Shown here in pieces: positions 1 through 11,600 of a stretch of DNA of 64,000 nucleotides (position 1 is its first letter; each line of letters begins with the position of its first letter). Origin of the DNA: Aspidiotus rigidus (lineage: Eukaryota > Arthropoda > Insecta > Hemiptera > Diaspididae); contig JAVHKY010000013.1 in NCBI GenBank assembly GCA_035079385.1, positions 13,700,001-13,764,000 on the forward strand, written 5' to 3'. The notes below the pieces were generated by a model. That model had not been told where the DNA came from, ran no database searches, and saw only the letters and a list, made by a program, of their open reading frames with translations. The position numbers and the translations under genes were made by a program.

Positions 1-3000
1 ACTTTTAATATTGAAAATGGACTTCTGATGAATCTTGTATCTGAATTTTAATGGAAAACTTTTTTCCAAATGGTAAAATATTTTTTTTCAATCCGTCGAA
101 GTTATTTTTCATTTAGTAAACATAAGATATGAGAGACGAATTATTTTTCTTCGATCTCTACTCTTCATATTATTGTTTCTGTTAAAATCGAGAAAAGTAT
201 TCGTAATTAGGTCATGAAATCCAGAAAATGTTTCCTTTGAATCAATAGCACATTCCAGCAACATTCAATATTATGAGAAAAATACGAACAATTACGAACT
301 ACATCGGGTAATTCCTTGTCTCCAGTTCCTTCACCCTGGCTAAGATGACCGGTTTTGGTATCCTAGTCAGTGTCGCCGACCTCTGGAGCTTTGTCGAATG
401 ACTCGATTTCCCACCAACACAAACATCGAAATTCACTCTCCGTGATATTCACTGCAGAATGAGGCGTTATCATCCTTTCTCCCTCTCGCCTACTCTTCTC
501 CTTTTTTGCACCAGATCGATGGAATTCACTTTATCTCTTCAATCTATCCTAGATCTATGTTCACCTAAATTTAACCTCTTAGTTCATCTTCATCGTCTTC
601 TTCTTCTTAAGTCGTATTTATTTGGATTCCGAGCCATACCAATGCTAATGTTAACCTCGTCGCTGAAAACGCTGCGACCTCCTATCCAAAAATTACGATA
701 ATTCGAGTTCGTCGAATGTTTTCAACGTGGAATTTGTTTTATAGGCCTAGGGACTATTTGTGAAAAATACGTCCGGCAAATTGTAATTCTGAGAAAGGCG
801 GGGGGATTCTGATTTACTTTAGGGAATTGGTAAAACGACAGCTTTCTTAACGAAACTGAACGAAGAATTTAGGAAACCTGATCTATGGAACGGATTTGGT
901 TTCGATATTTAGATTGCCCGAAAAGTCGATATTTTTTCAAGTTCAGTGTTTGCTGGACATACGGGACGTCAAAGTTCCCCCCCCCCCTCCATAAAACAGG
1001 TGTCGAAATTCCGACGTCGGGAGTAAGAGGGGCGAGAATTGAGAAAATTCCGACGAGGGATTTGTAAAATTTGATATACATATTTTATGAAAGAGAGAAT
1101 GGGGGAAGAGACTTGGCTAAAGGAAAATTTTCGCCTGCGCGGGCGCAAAAGTTCATGTTTTATAGTGAATGACGTCATCCAATGTAAGTCAAGGCCACTT
1201 CGAATTTATGACGTCATCGGCGGGAGTATTTTTTCTTAACCTAGTATGTTGTATGTTAGGCTAACTAACCGACAGACTTATTCGCTTTTCACCTCCAAGA
1301 CCTGTCCCGTAAAGCTCTATGTTTATCAAGTTAGTTTTGCAAAATTATCTTAGTGACAAATTTGATGGAATTTTGACCCTCGAGCCGTACGTATGAGGGA
1401 TGAGGAGGGTTGTGATTTATGACTTACTCTGGGAACTTCGAAAAGTTTTGATTTCTGAGCCAAATACTTGGAGGGGCGGAGAATCACGACCAAAGTATCA
1501 ATTCTGGTCGATCTGGTGAATCGAAATCGAAAAACCTAGGTCTCCTGCTCTCCTCTGTTAGCCTAATTAATGAAGTAAGCTGTTTTATTCCCCAGAGAAT
1601 GAATGGTAGCTCATCCGATAAATGTTACAAACTTGAGCAGTTGATGTGCACGCTGTATTCATCTATAAAATGAATTCCGCCCGCCTAACCTTATGTTATC
1701 CTCTAACCGAATCGGATGCTCACCTTATTTAGTGACATTATTCTCCTAGACGATCCCCAGTCACTCCTACTGTGCTAAAACAAGTCGGAATGACTCGACT
1801 GCAATTTTTTTCGAAATGGAGACATTGGTATCACTGGAAAGAGGGGCAGCTGACTAATCCTAACTCGATCGCATGTTTATCGAAATATGTATATATTTCA
1901 AGGCTGAGGGTCGGTCATTCTGAAATTTGCGTCGTGAAATTGAGCGAGACGAAAATTACGCCACAAGCTGATGACGTCATAGAGAGTTGAAAAAATATCG
2001 ACCTTCGTCGCTACTTCGGGACCTGTATTTTTGACCTCAACTGAACCGGGCCCAATGGCGTATTTACGGCCCCCCTAGAAGACCTCCAAAAGTCTAGTAT
2101 AGACTCATACAGAAAATACATAAAAATTACAGAAAATACCAAAAACACAAAAATCACAAAAAATACAAAAAATACAGGAATTGAAAAAAATACAAAAAAT
2201 ACATAGAATACAGAAATTACAAAAAATACAGAAAATTCAAAAAATACAACTATTACAGAAACTACAAACAATACAATAAAATGCATAAAATACATGAAAT
2301 AGAACGTGTGTGGAATTCTTAAACCAATACGTTGAAGAGCTATGAACGTTCAAAATTGAACTTTCAGATGGTAGTTCTGAAGTTTCAAGTAGAGGCTGTA
2401 AATTCACAAATATATATAATTTCAGAGACAAAATTAAGGCGAATTCAAGATTCGTATTATGGGTACACCTTAATGATGGCAGGATAGCTTTCCATATCAC
2501 CTTTTTTTCTCGTTCGCCCCCTTCCTTGGTGTCGTATAAGTCTGGTGGGTGTAAGAGGGAGAGAAAGATGTCGAAAAAGAGTGAGTGGAAAATAAAGAGA
2601 GTATCGGAAATATAAGTATAAACTCTACCATGGAATCTAGTTGAAAGCATTTCTTATGTCGAGACATGAAACATGAGGAAAAGCTTGGAGTATAAACGGT
2701 ATAGAACAAACAGTGTTCGAAGAGGGAGGCATAGGAAGGCTGTGTTGTTCCCTAGTGGCGCATTCATGAATACTTGCATTCTTACCGCATTCCTCTTTCA
2801 CTGTTGAATATAAATCACGCCTGTTCTACTTTTTCAGTACAAATTAAACTTCACTCTCAACTCAGTGACTCATATAAAGTAAGCCTCGACTTCGGATAGG
2901 GAGGCATGGACCTAATTTAAGCCTAGTATAATATTAGTAGACTGCACTCCAAGTATACAGCCAGTATACCCTGCTTAGAGCAAACAATGTGCGATAAGGG

Positions 3001-4560
3001 GGATAGCAAGCCTAGACCTAATTTACAGCTAGGTCTGGAAAGAGCCGAGTGTAGAGGGGGCTACCTACCACCTTCTTGGTCTACGTGCGCCGTAAGTTCT
3101 GAATCACCCATGGGGTAGACATTTGCACGCGAACGTTCAATTTAGGGTAGGAGGGAGGGGGGTGTACTCGCGAATTTTCAAATTAGAGGTACAGTGAGAC
3201 AAAAAACATGAAATATGTTAAAATAATGACGGTAAAGACCGTAAATCGAGGGTAAAATTGCACTTCATCATTCTGCTTCTTCATACGCCGTCTTCGTTCC
3301 AAAAGTTAGCGATCAATGTTGCGATTTTTGTCCTTGGTACAGCTCCAAATTATGTGTTGTGAAAAGAGTTCTTCTCGATATCGTCCATCCAAAATACGAA
3401 TAATGATGCAAATAGTACAAACTCCGTAGCTGTGCGTCGTCTTCAAATTTCCTCGTCATCCACTTCACCCTCATGGATCCTTGACAGATACCCTTGAAAA
3501 GTTACCTCTGATGGAATGGTCGGGGTAAGGTTGCGTCACAACAAAGCGGACCGCATTATAACCGAATTACGCGTCCACGGAGAAACGAGAGACGACTCTG
3601 TATTCCCTTGCTATTTAACCCGAGATATACGAATGTACGTATGCAAACCACACGGGTCCGGTAATTCGTGAATACCTTCCGTCCCTACGATAATGTAATC
3701 AGAATTGTCGCGCAATTAACACCCGAATAATAAACAGGGAAAACGAGAGCGAGTGAGTCAAATCAAACAAAATGGGTATACCTGTAAAAATATCAAGCAA
3801 GTGTAGTTGTACTGTCTGTAGCTACGAGTATAATATCATGAAAATCTGATGTAGATAGGGAGATAATTTATTAAATTTTAACAAATTGCGGAATCTCGGT
3901 ACGCGACGAACTTTTCTTTTCGAATTGTGCTTGCAGGACGAGCAGTATAGTCAATAAGCAGGTCCTTTTATGACGAGAGAAAGAATTTGAATGTGGTCAT
4001 TATGTTTTCCGCATTGCGACCGTGCCTGTGATATTTCGAGTAAACTGTAGGAAAAAATGTGAATTCAACGATCACATTTTTGCGTATTCGGTTACCCGTT
4101 CCTTTTTTAGGGTCATTATTATCACTGTGTATTATCCTGTCGATCGAATAATGTGCCTCTTTTTGCTGTTTGGCACGTTTGTTGAAAGAATTTTGTTCGG
4201 ATACGATTTCATTTACTACGTTAATCGAAGAGTGGAGAATTTTTTTCGCGGATGAAAATCCTCGGAATTGGAAAATTTTACCTTCTTTTACGTCTCCATT
4301 GTAAGCTCTTCAAATTTCTTTGGGGAGATCGCTTGATTGACGTACACAGAACGAAGTAATCACTCTCGATAAACTCTTCACGTGACCTATAGTCTCTGTC
4401 TTTTAGAACAGAAAACCTGTTGCTCTTCACCGCTCTTCCAACTCATTGTAGTTCCGAGGGAGCGGGGACTAAATGGCAATTATTCCTCTAGTACTTTGTA
4501 AGTTCACAATTTATTACATTTTTATTCTAATATATTTTTAAAATTTTTTCTGTTTCGCAG
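1..4560. other. Non-coding DNA upstream of the complexin exon
   Basis: No exon could be recognised. The stretch is probably a complexin intron or its 5' flank, because the exon at 4561 opens with a splice acceptor and the N-terminal half of complexin is not found here. It contains several ATGACGTCAT-like palindromes (near 1169, 1209 and 1973), an end of the AACCTGTTTTATGG repeat family at 989-1001, and an A-rich cryptic repeat at 2105-2295. Short open frames look like chance. Confidence 0.6.
2105..2295. repeat. Cryptic A-rich simple repeat, ACAAAAAAT-like
   Basis: Irregular runs of units such as ACAAAAAATAC and ACAGAAAATAC follow one another for about 190 bp. The opposite strand therefore reads as a run of Phe and Val codons, which produces a spurious open frame. 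It is a low-complexity tract without a recognisable coding signal. Confidence 0.75.
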
Positions 4561-7500
4561 TACAATATTAAAAAGAAAGAAGTGGTACAAGAGCAGCCAC
4601 CTGAAGAAGAACCCGCTAATCCTTTAATGCGGAAAAAGAAAACACCAGAAGAGCTTGCTCGAGAGGCTGAAGCTGAAGACGAAGATGAATTCACAAGTAA
4701 CTACAATTTTTATACCGCGATGGACGAGAACGAAGTCATAGACCTCAATCTTTATGACTATTTCAATTTGCGTGATATCTACTCGATGAGAAAATTAACC
4801 TAGGTTCAAACGGGTCAAGGTTATTGATGATGTCATAGTAACAAAACTATTGTGTCGGTTTTTGTGACGAAACTTCCAAAAATAGTCCCGTAGTTAGGTC
4901 AAGATCATTGATGGCATCATAGTGACAGAATTGCTACAGATAACTGGTTTTTGGTGACCAATGTTTACGAAAATTGCCCTACAATTAGGTCAAGGTTATT
5001 AATGACGTCATAATGACAGGATTGTCGCAGAAAAATGAGTAGGTTTTCGGTGACAATTTCGTTAGAAGTCCCATAACCAGGTCAAGGTCATTGATGCCAT
5101 CACATTGACAGAATTTTAACAGAAAATTGGTTTCAAGAATATATTCCCGTAATTAGGTCAAGGTCGTTTATGGTGTCATAGTGTCAGGATTGTCGCAGAA
5201 AATTGTGTCGGTTGTTTGTGACAATTTCTTGAAGAGTAGTCCCATAATTAGGTCAAAGTCACCGATTAAGTCCTAGTAACAAAATTATTACAGGATGTTG
5301 TGTCGGTTTCTTGTGACAATTTCTCCAAGGGTAGTTCCATAATCAGGTCGTCATCGAGGTCATTGCTGACATCACAGTGGCAGAGTTCTTACTAAATTGT
5401 CACAAGGAATTGATTTTTTGGGACGATTTTTCTAAGAATAATCCCATATAAGTGATTAGATGAAGATCATTGATGACGTCATGGTGACAAAAGCGTTACA
5501 AAACCATCGAAATTGTGAAGGTTTTACCAGGAGTAGTCCAAGTCTGAAAGCCTTCGTCGCGTCGAAGTCGGAAGATTCACAACGCAGTTCTAATCTTTCA
5601 GACTACCAGATGTGGTAGGGGCGTAGCAATTGGCGTTTTTCCCTCAATGAGAGTCTGGAGTTGACAAATTTTTTTCTGCTAGTGGCAGATTGAAGGAAAA
5701 ATTACTCGAGATTTTCCTTTCTGTGAAAAAAAATAAAATTATGTATGTGTCCGTCTAGAAGAATCAAACCAGTTTAAGATGTTATGCCTTTATGTATTGA
5801 AATATCCACTTTCATATCAATAATAATATCAATTTATAGCTTTCTATACGGTGGGAGAAGGACTTAGTCAATCGAGAACCTATGGGAAAGGAACTTGAAA
5901 AAATTTCAACCTTGAAGCTCTAAATGATGGAAGAAGGACTTAGTTATTAGGGAACCGATGGGAAAGGGACTTAAAAATTTCGATATAGGTGATAGGAGAG
6001 GGACTCGAAAAAATGTTGACCTCCGAGCTGTAAGTGAAGGGAGGGTGACTTAGAAATAGTTCGACATTCAATGATATAATGGGAAAGGGACTTATAAAAT
6101 TTCAACTTTGAAGCTGTATTATGATGGGAGAGAAGCTTGGACAAAGTCCGACCTCCGAGATTGACACTGCACACAAGTGACTCCCATGAAACAGGTTCCC
6201 TGTTTCCTCAATTAACATATAGTTAATGAAGGCAATGCCGAACAGTTCAATAGGTGGGCTGTGAATATTTTGTAGCCTAGTCTCGGCCATTTAGCTTTTG
6301 TATCAGGTAGAGGATGTTTAATATTTGTGTAAATCCTCAAAGTAGGTCAAGGTCATTTTACGTCATCAGCTCGTGACTTCATTCTTGTCGTGTAATTTCG
6401 TCTCGCGATTTTGTTACACAAATTTCAGGTAGACCCCCAGCCTTTAAACATATCCACGTTAGAAATAAAACCAAGGTCTCCAGGCCTAAATCCAAGATTA
6501 TAAAAATATCCTCGTCTTCCTTGATGACATCGCGCCCTCCTCCGGCTGCCTTCAGAAATTCTTCTAAAAGCAAGCTAAATTCTGCTATTGGGCAGAATTT
6601 CCTTTGCTAATAAACTAAATTCTGCTTGACGTTGAAAATAAAGTGAAAATCCACTATTGGTTACAACAGTGTCAGTGTTGCGTGCTAGCGTCATTAGTGG
6701 TGATAAATAGACCTTTTTGTGATGGAACAACAAAAAAGTAAAGAACTTTTTCTCCAATTTAAGTAACACAGTGACAACGTTTAGTGGTTTTCCAAGTATT
6801 GTTATTTCTAAGAGGTGAAAAAATAACCGAGGTGTTCTGGTTCAAAAATCAATCATAGCCTCTAGATGATGAATCTAACTTCCGCAAGATCTTTAAAAAT
6901 CTAGAATCTTTTAACTATCGATAGTCTAAACAACCCATTTTTTTTTCTTATGGGAATTCACAAGTAAAATCCGTTGTTTACATTTTACTTCTTTACTCGG
7001 CTTGAAGCCAGGAGAAAGGGGAACTGCAGGTCTGCAACATCAGCAAGTCAGTAATGTTACATGACGTCACTGGGAAAAGAGTCTATTATCGATGACGTTA
7101 TTTGAAATGCGCATCAATTGTAGGTAGGCAGCGTTCATGTAGATGATCAAAAGTGGATAAAGAATATTATGGCAATAGACTGATTTCCTAACTACGTCAC
7201 AATATCAATAGATTGCAAAATATCGCAAAATGCTACTTGCTAAAGTTCCTTCAGTCTTTGTTTACTAATTTTGTTTTCAATACAATTTTCCTTGAGCGAA
7301 ACTAATGTTCTGAAAACAGAACGTTAATAAGGTAGGAGAGGTCAATTTCTTAGAAGTTCAAAACTTCTAGATTATAAAAGAAATACTCCCATTCCTTATT
7401 TATGTTCTGTTTTCAAAATATTCATCAATTGTGACCTGCAATGAGAAAAGGATGCTCATTGCCCACTGACAGGAACACCATTTCTCTCTGATTAGACATC

Positions 7501-8692
7501 CAATCGGAGAGAAATGGTGTTCCTGCGCCAATGGGCAATGAGCATCCTTTTCTCATCGCAGGTCACCATTTCTAGAAAGTTACTTTTGTATATGGAAAAT
7601 TTCATTTATAAAAAAGTAAACAAGGACTTGAAGGAACTTCAGCAAGCAGCATTTTGCAATTTATCGATACTGTGACGTAATGGGAAATCAGTCCATGCGT
7701 GAGCACCAGAGAGTAAACAGAGGTCGTCTGAACGCGCTCGAGACCCGGGCATCATCCAAATTCGTAGTTCAGGGTTCGCCTAACGCAGTTAACCGAGCGG
7801 TGAATCTGCAACACTCAAGAATTTGTGTTGTGTACAGCTGTATGCAGAGCTTGACGCGCACTCAACGCGTTAGGCGAACCTAAACTACAAATTTGGATGA
7901 TGCCCGTATTCGTTAACGTTATGAGCATAGCAAAGACGACCTCTGTTTATACTCTGTGGTGAGCACACATAATAGCCCAAGTTTCTGTGTCGTCAAACAG
8001 TGAATAACTGCTAGCAAAACTACCCAACGTTGATCCAACTGATATGTTGACTCCCATAAGAATAACACAAGAGCTAAGATCGTTGTATTTTTGTTCAATC
8101 ATAACAAATTTCTTGATATTCAGAGATTGATGAACAAATTTTGAGAAGTTTACAGATTCTAAATACATATATATGGCTGATTTTTTAATTCAGTGTCATT
8201 CTAAATTATTTATGTTATGATCTTCACTCCCTATGTTATTCTTATGGGAGTCACCTTATCAGTTGCTAGTTGGATCGACAAAATGGGTAGTCTTGCTAAT
8301 AGTTAATTGACGTCACAGAAACCTGGCCTATTAATTATTATGCTCCTTACGCAAGGTCTATCTTTGCTGACATCAAAAATAAAGAGATGACTTTTTTCAG
8401 GATGTGTAACTGCAGAAGCGATCTTTACTCTTTTATCAAAGAGCATTAGGTTGATTTTTTTTGTCTTTGTCTATGAAAGCATTGCAGTTTAGAGGGAAAT
8501 TGAGAGATAAAAAACTCCCGCTCACCTATCCCAAAAAGCTTAATGACGTTTGTTACGCAACTTTCACGCGGTTTAAGTTTACAAATTTGATTATAATATT
8601 TTTTTTTTTTCTCTACAGAACTGAAAAATACCATCGAAACTCAAGTGAACGAAATAAGATCTCAAATAGAGAGTCGTTGCTCCATACAATAA
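4561..8692 (+). CDS. cpx: Complexin, last two coding exons (3' part of the gene)
   Basis: Complexin binds the assembled SNARE complex and clamps or promotes synaptic vesicle fusion at nerve terminals. Exon 4561-4696 follows a TTTCGCAG acceptor and encodes YNIKKKEVVQEQPPEEEPAN followed by PLMRKKKTPEELAREAEAE and DEDEFT; it ends in phase 1 at a GTAACT donor. Exon 8619-8692 follows a CTCTACAG acceptor, completes a Lys codon and encodes LKNTIETQVNEIRSQIESRC then SIQ and TAA. The pieces match the C-terminal half of insect complexin as I know it (Drosophila ends in CVMQ). The terminal CSIQ is a CaaX box, so this isoform should be prenylated and membrane-attached. The N-terminal, accessory-helix and central-helix exons lie upstream of the window. 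If the first intron is not removed, the frame runs on for 36 residues to a stop at 4801 and loses the CaaX box. Confidence 0.93.
4811..5530. repeat. Diverged tandem repeat, ~85-105 bp units, in the complexin intron
   Basis: About eight imperfect units begin near 4811, 4896, 4985, 5080, 5155, 5248, 5345 and 5456. The units share a core of the form AGGTCAAGGTCATTGATG, then GTCATAGTGACAGAATTG, then GTGACAATTTCT and AGTCCCATAA. Two units keep a perfect TGACGTCA palindrome (near 5001 and 5475) and the others carry variants. The variation in spacing and sequence indicates an old array. Confidence 0.75.
5825..6200. repeat. Degenerate ~45-bp tandem repeat with an AACAGGTTCCCTG end
   Basis: Diverged units of the form GGGAGAAGGACTTAG, AAAAATTTCGACC, GAGCTATATGATG follow one another, and the block ends at GAAACAGGTTCCCTG near 6188-6202. 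This is the same family as the much cleaner 45-bp array at 20512-20833 and the element end beside it. It lies inside the complexin intron. Confidence 0.6.
7165..7697. mobile_element. Fold-back element with nested hairpins
   Basis: The left arm (7165-7292) and right arm (7596-7697) are imperfect inverted copies sharing blocks such as ACTGATTTCC, TACGTCACA, TTGCAAAATGCT and AAGTTCCTTCA. Inside is a near-perfect hairpin at 7431-7566 with arms over 30 bp that begin GTGACCTGCAATGAG and end ATCGCAGGTCAC. A second nested pair surrounds AAAACAGAAC near 7313 and GTTCTGTTTTC near 7403. No open frame is present. This looks like a non-autonomous fold-back DNA transposon or nested MITEs. Confidence 0.75.
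7699..7966. mobile_element. 268-bp fold-back MITE
   Basis: The ends are inverted: GTGAGCACCAGAGAGTAAAC on the left and, read inward from the right, GTGCTCACCACAGAGTATAA. Both continue with ACAGAGGTCGTC. Further in, GCATCATCCAAATTCGTAG (near 7749) pairs with CTACAAATTTGGATGATGC (near 7884), and TTCGCCTAACGC pairs with GCGTTAGGCGAA. It abuts the preceding fold-back directly and has no coding capacity. Confidence 0.8.
7961..8345. mobile_element. Third fold-back MITE, adjoining the previous one
   Basis: The left arm (about 7961-8067) pairs with the right arm (about 8229-8345). Shared blocks include GACTCCCATAAGAATAACA on the left against TGTTATTCTTATGGGAGTC on the right, GTTGATCCAACT against AGTTGGATCGAC, and AGGTTTCTGTG-like against CACAGAAACCT. 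The arms carry several indels, so the insertion is not recent. Confidence 0.7.
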
Positions 8693-11600
8693 TGGTAAAT
8701 TTTAAGGAGTAATTTAGTTCATTCAGTGTACCATTAGCCTTTTAAAAATATGAATTATTGGCTTTTAAGTGTTAACCTTCAATAATGAATATAATATTAT
8801 ATTATAAAGAAAAAGAAAAAAAAAACGAGTTACTTTTCCTCCTAAGGAGGAGGCAGAAGAATGAATTTGCGTAAGAGAATTTTGAAAATTCTTACACATT
8901 TATAAAAAGAAAAAAAAAACGAAAAAAAAAATACCAACAAGAAATCCAGTTGATATATATTGTATGTTCTTAAAATAAATATTGTGATTTATTTTTTTTA
9001 CAATATCTTGTTGTTATTGTTATCCTTATTTAGTTTTTAGGGACAAAGTGTTATTGTTGATATATGATTTTAAATATTATCTTTTATATTATCTTTAAAT
9101 TCATAGTTGATATTACGTACCTCAAATTCGTGTTTTTGTAAAATTTTATTTGGTCGTAAATATGGCGACTCGATGTCGTTTTTAGAGCGATACGTTTAGA
9201 AACAGCGAGACACTTCTCCACTGCGCTTTTTGTTACTTGTAGACGTACACCCGATAAAAGGTGTATTTTAATAACTGGAAATTTGTTCTTTTGCTTGTCT
9301 TTCTTTACCTATCTCTTTCACATTCTGTATCCTTCCTTTCTGTGCAAACTTAATAACTTCGAGTAATACGTATCTGAAAATTTTGTCCACAAATTCAGAA
9401 ATCTAAAAAAACTAATAAATTATAACAAATTGATATAAAATATTGATTAAAAAGAAATTTTATAAATCACCCTCTACTGATTGTATTGCTCAATATTTTT
9501 TTTGTATCGAAAATATCCGCGTATTCTTCACATTTTTTTTTTTTTTTTTCTCTATATTTTGGCGATTTGGAAGAGAGAGGATAGAAGTTACGATGACGAT
9601 GGTATTGATTTTTGAAAATTCGTGAGCCTTTCGGGATTTTTAAAACGCATTAGTAGACGTTGTTGGCGTTCAGCGTTCATTTTGCCTGCATAGCGAATGT
9701 AATAAATTAATTTATTATGTACATTGTACGCGCTATAGATATGCGAGATATGTTCAGTGTAGAGCGAACATTTTAAACATGATTTATTTTAGACGAGAAT
9801 TAGTTTTAAGAAAGAATAATTAGGAGTATTCTTCACTTTTTTTTTTTTTTTTTTTTCTTTCTTTCTTTTCCCATCAAAACACAATATACATACATTGTCT
9901 CGAAGACATGGTTAATATATTATGAGGAAGAAGAAACTAAATGCTCGATTTCTTTTTCCCCCTGTTATCAAAGTCAGGAACCATTCAGTTAATGGTTTAT
10001 CTATCTTTTGGTTTGTGACTAGAAGAAATTATCAAAATTGATTGCATCTAAGTATTTTCATCAAGATTACATAATTATACTATTTCTTAATATGTGACCT
10101 GTCACGAGAAAACATACGTTAACTCTCTAATCCGATCAGCGGAAGGGTGTTGGCGTTGCGGATCACATATATGAAGAATAAATGGTAGTGAGAGAAAAAA
10201 TTACCGCGAGAAAATCCTCCAGTTCAAAGTGAGACCTGGAATGCGAGTTCTTTTTGATGTATTTATTTTTCCCTTAGTTTTATAGTCAACTGTTTAATAA
10301 GACCCTTTCTTTACAGAAGCTACCTTGGTAAAATCGGACTCCATCTTATATAGGATCAAATCTGTAGCTCATGGCTGCACTTGCATTGAAACTCTTTGAC
10401 TGAAATCAAAATTCAAGTTTCGAGTTTTTAGCGTCAAGTGACACCATCAAAGTACAGAAAATGATATGCACATGCAGCTATCAGCTGCAGACCTAATTTC
10501 ATATTAGATGGAATCCGATTTCGGCCGGAGTATTACAAACGGGATCAGGGCGACTTTCCCGTCTGAATGAAATTCACTGAGTAATATCAAAATAACTTTG
10601 GAACAAAGTGATGTAGGAGAAAAATGAAGAGGACAACATTTTAAAGTATAAAATTTTCTACAAGTCATCTTTCTCTCATGAAAATTGATTCTCATCGATG
10701 TCACCCGCACTAACCATCAATTGCCCTGTTTCATGGCCACCGTCTGTTCTTGTTGTGCGCGGTGCTAGCGCTGTTCAACACAATGGGACTGGGCAGTCAC
10801 TAGTGCGCTGCTCTCGCGTCCCCATTTTGTTGTGTAAACAACAAAAACTCGAGTACACATGTATCGTCAGATTTTTAAGTGTGCTTGCATCAGTGTATGG
10901 TTTATGTAACAAAACTAGGACGCAATGTAGCGCGCCGGTGGCTTCCAGGTCCAAATAGCGTTCTGTTTTTAGGATGTTTCAACTTTAATTTACGGTAAGG
11001 CTCTACATTTGTGCAAATAGACATGTATACCAACTTCATAATCATAACAGGCTATTGGCCATACTTCCTGAAGATCCTTCGCTAATAAAAATTAAAATAG
11101 ATGTCGTTATTGTCAACGCCGACTGAAGCGCAGTAACTTTTGAGATTAAAACTAATGCTCATTGTTTCTGTGCACAAAGAATGAAATAATATGAGAATAA
11201 AATATTATTCTGCTGAAAAACTCCTCTATAGAGATTAGAAAGAGCAAAGATGAATTGAAGAAGAACAGACTTCAATGAATCTTGATAATTCCAACTTCTT
11301 CTTCTGTTCAATCATACTTGGGAGGTTGGGAAGGCGGTTTTAGAATTCATAACTGAACAAATTCTCACAAACTAATGGAAATGTAAATTACACTATAAAA
11401 AGGTTTGCTCTGTTTGAGGCTGTCTCACCTAGACCGGACAGAGCGATATCCCACTACCAAATTAATTAACAACTGGTCTATAAAACTTTAATGTTGATCA
11501 TGTCAAGTTTGTTTACCTGTAAAGATATTATTTTCTTCTCATAGACATGAATGAAACTTTCACGCACCCATATTCAAATGATGGTGTCCTGAAAGTATTT

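Noticed and set aside
2011..2650. Two overlapping - strand open frames, one nearly all Phe and Val
   Set aside because: The first is a translation of the A-rich cryptic repeat and the second has no family resemblance.
10750..10850. Small inverted repeat TTCAACACAATGGG with CCCATTTTGTTGTG
   Set aside because: Arms are short and imperfect with no family copies seen in the window.
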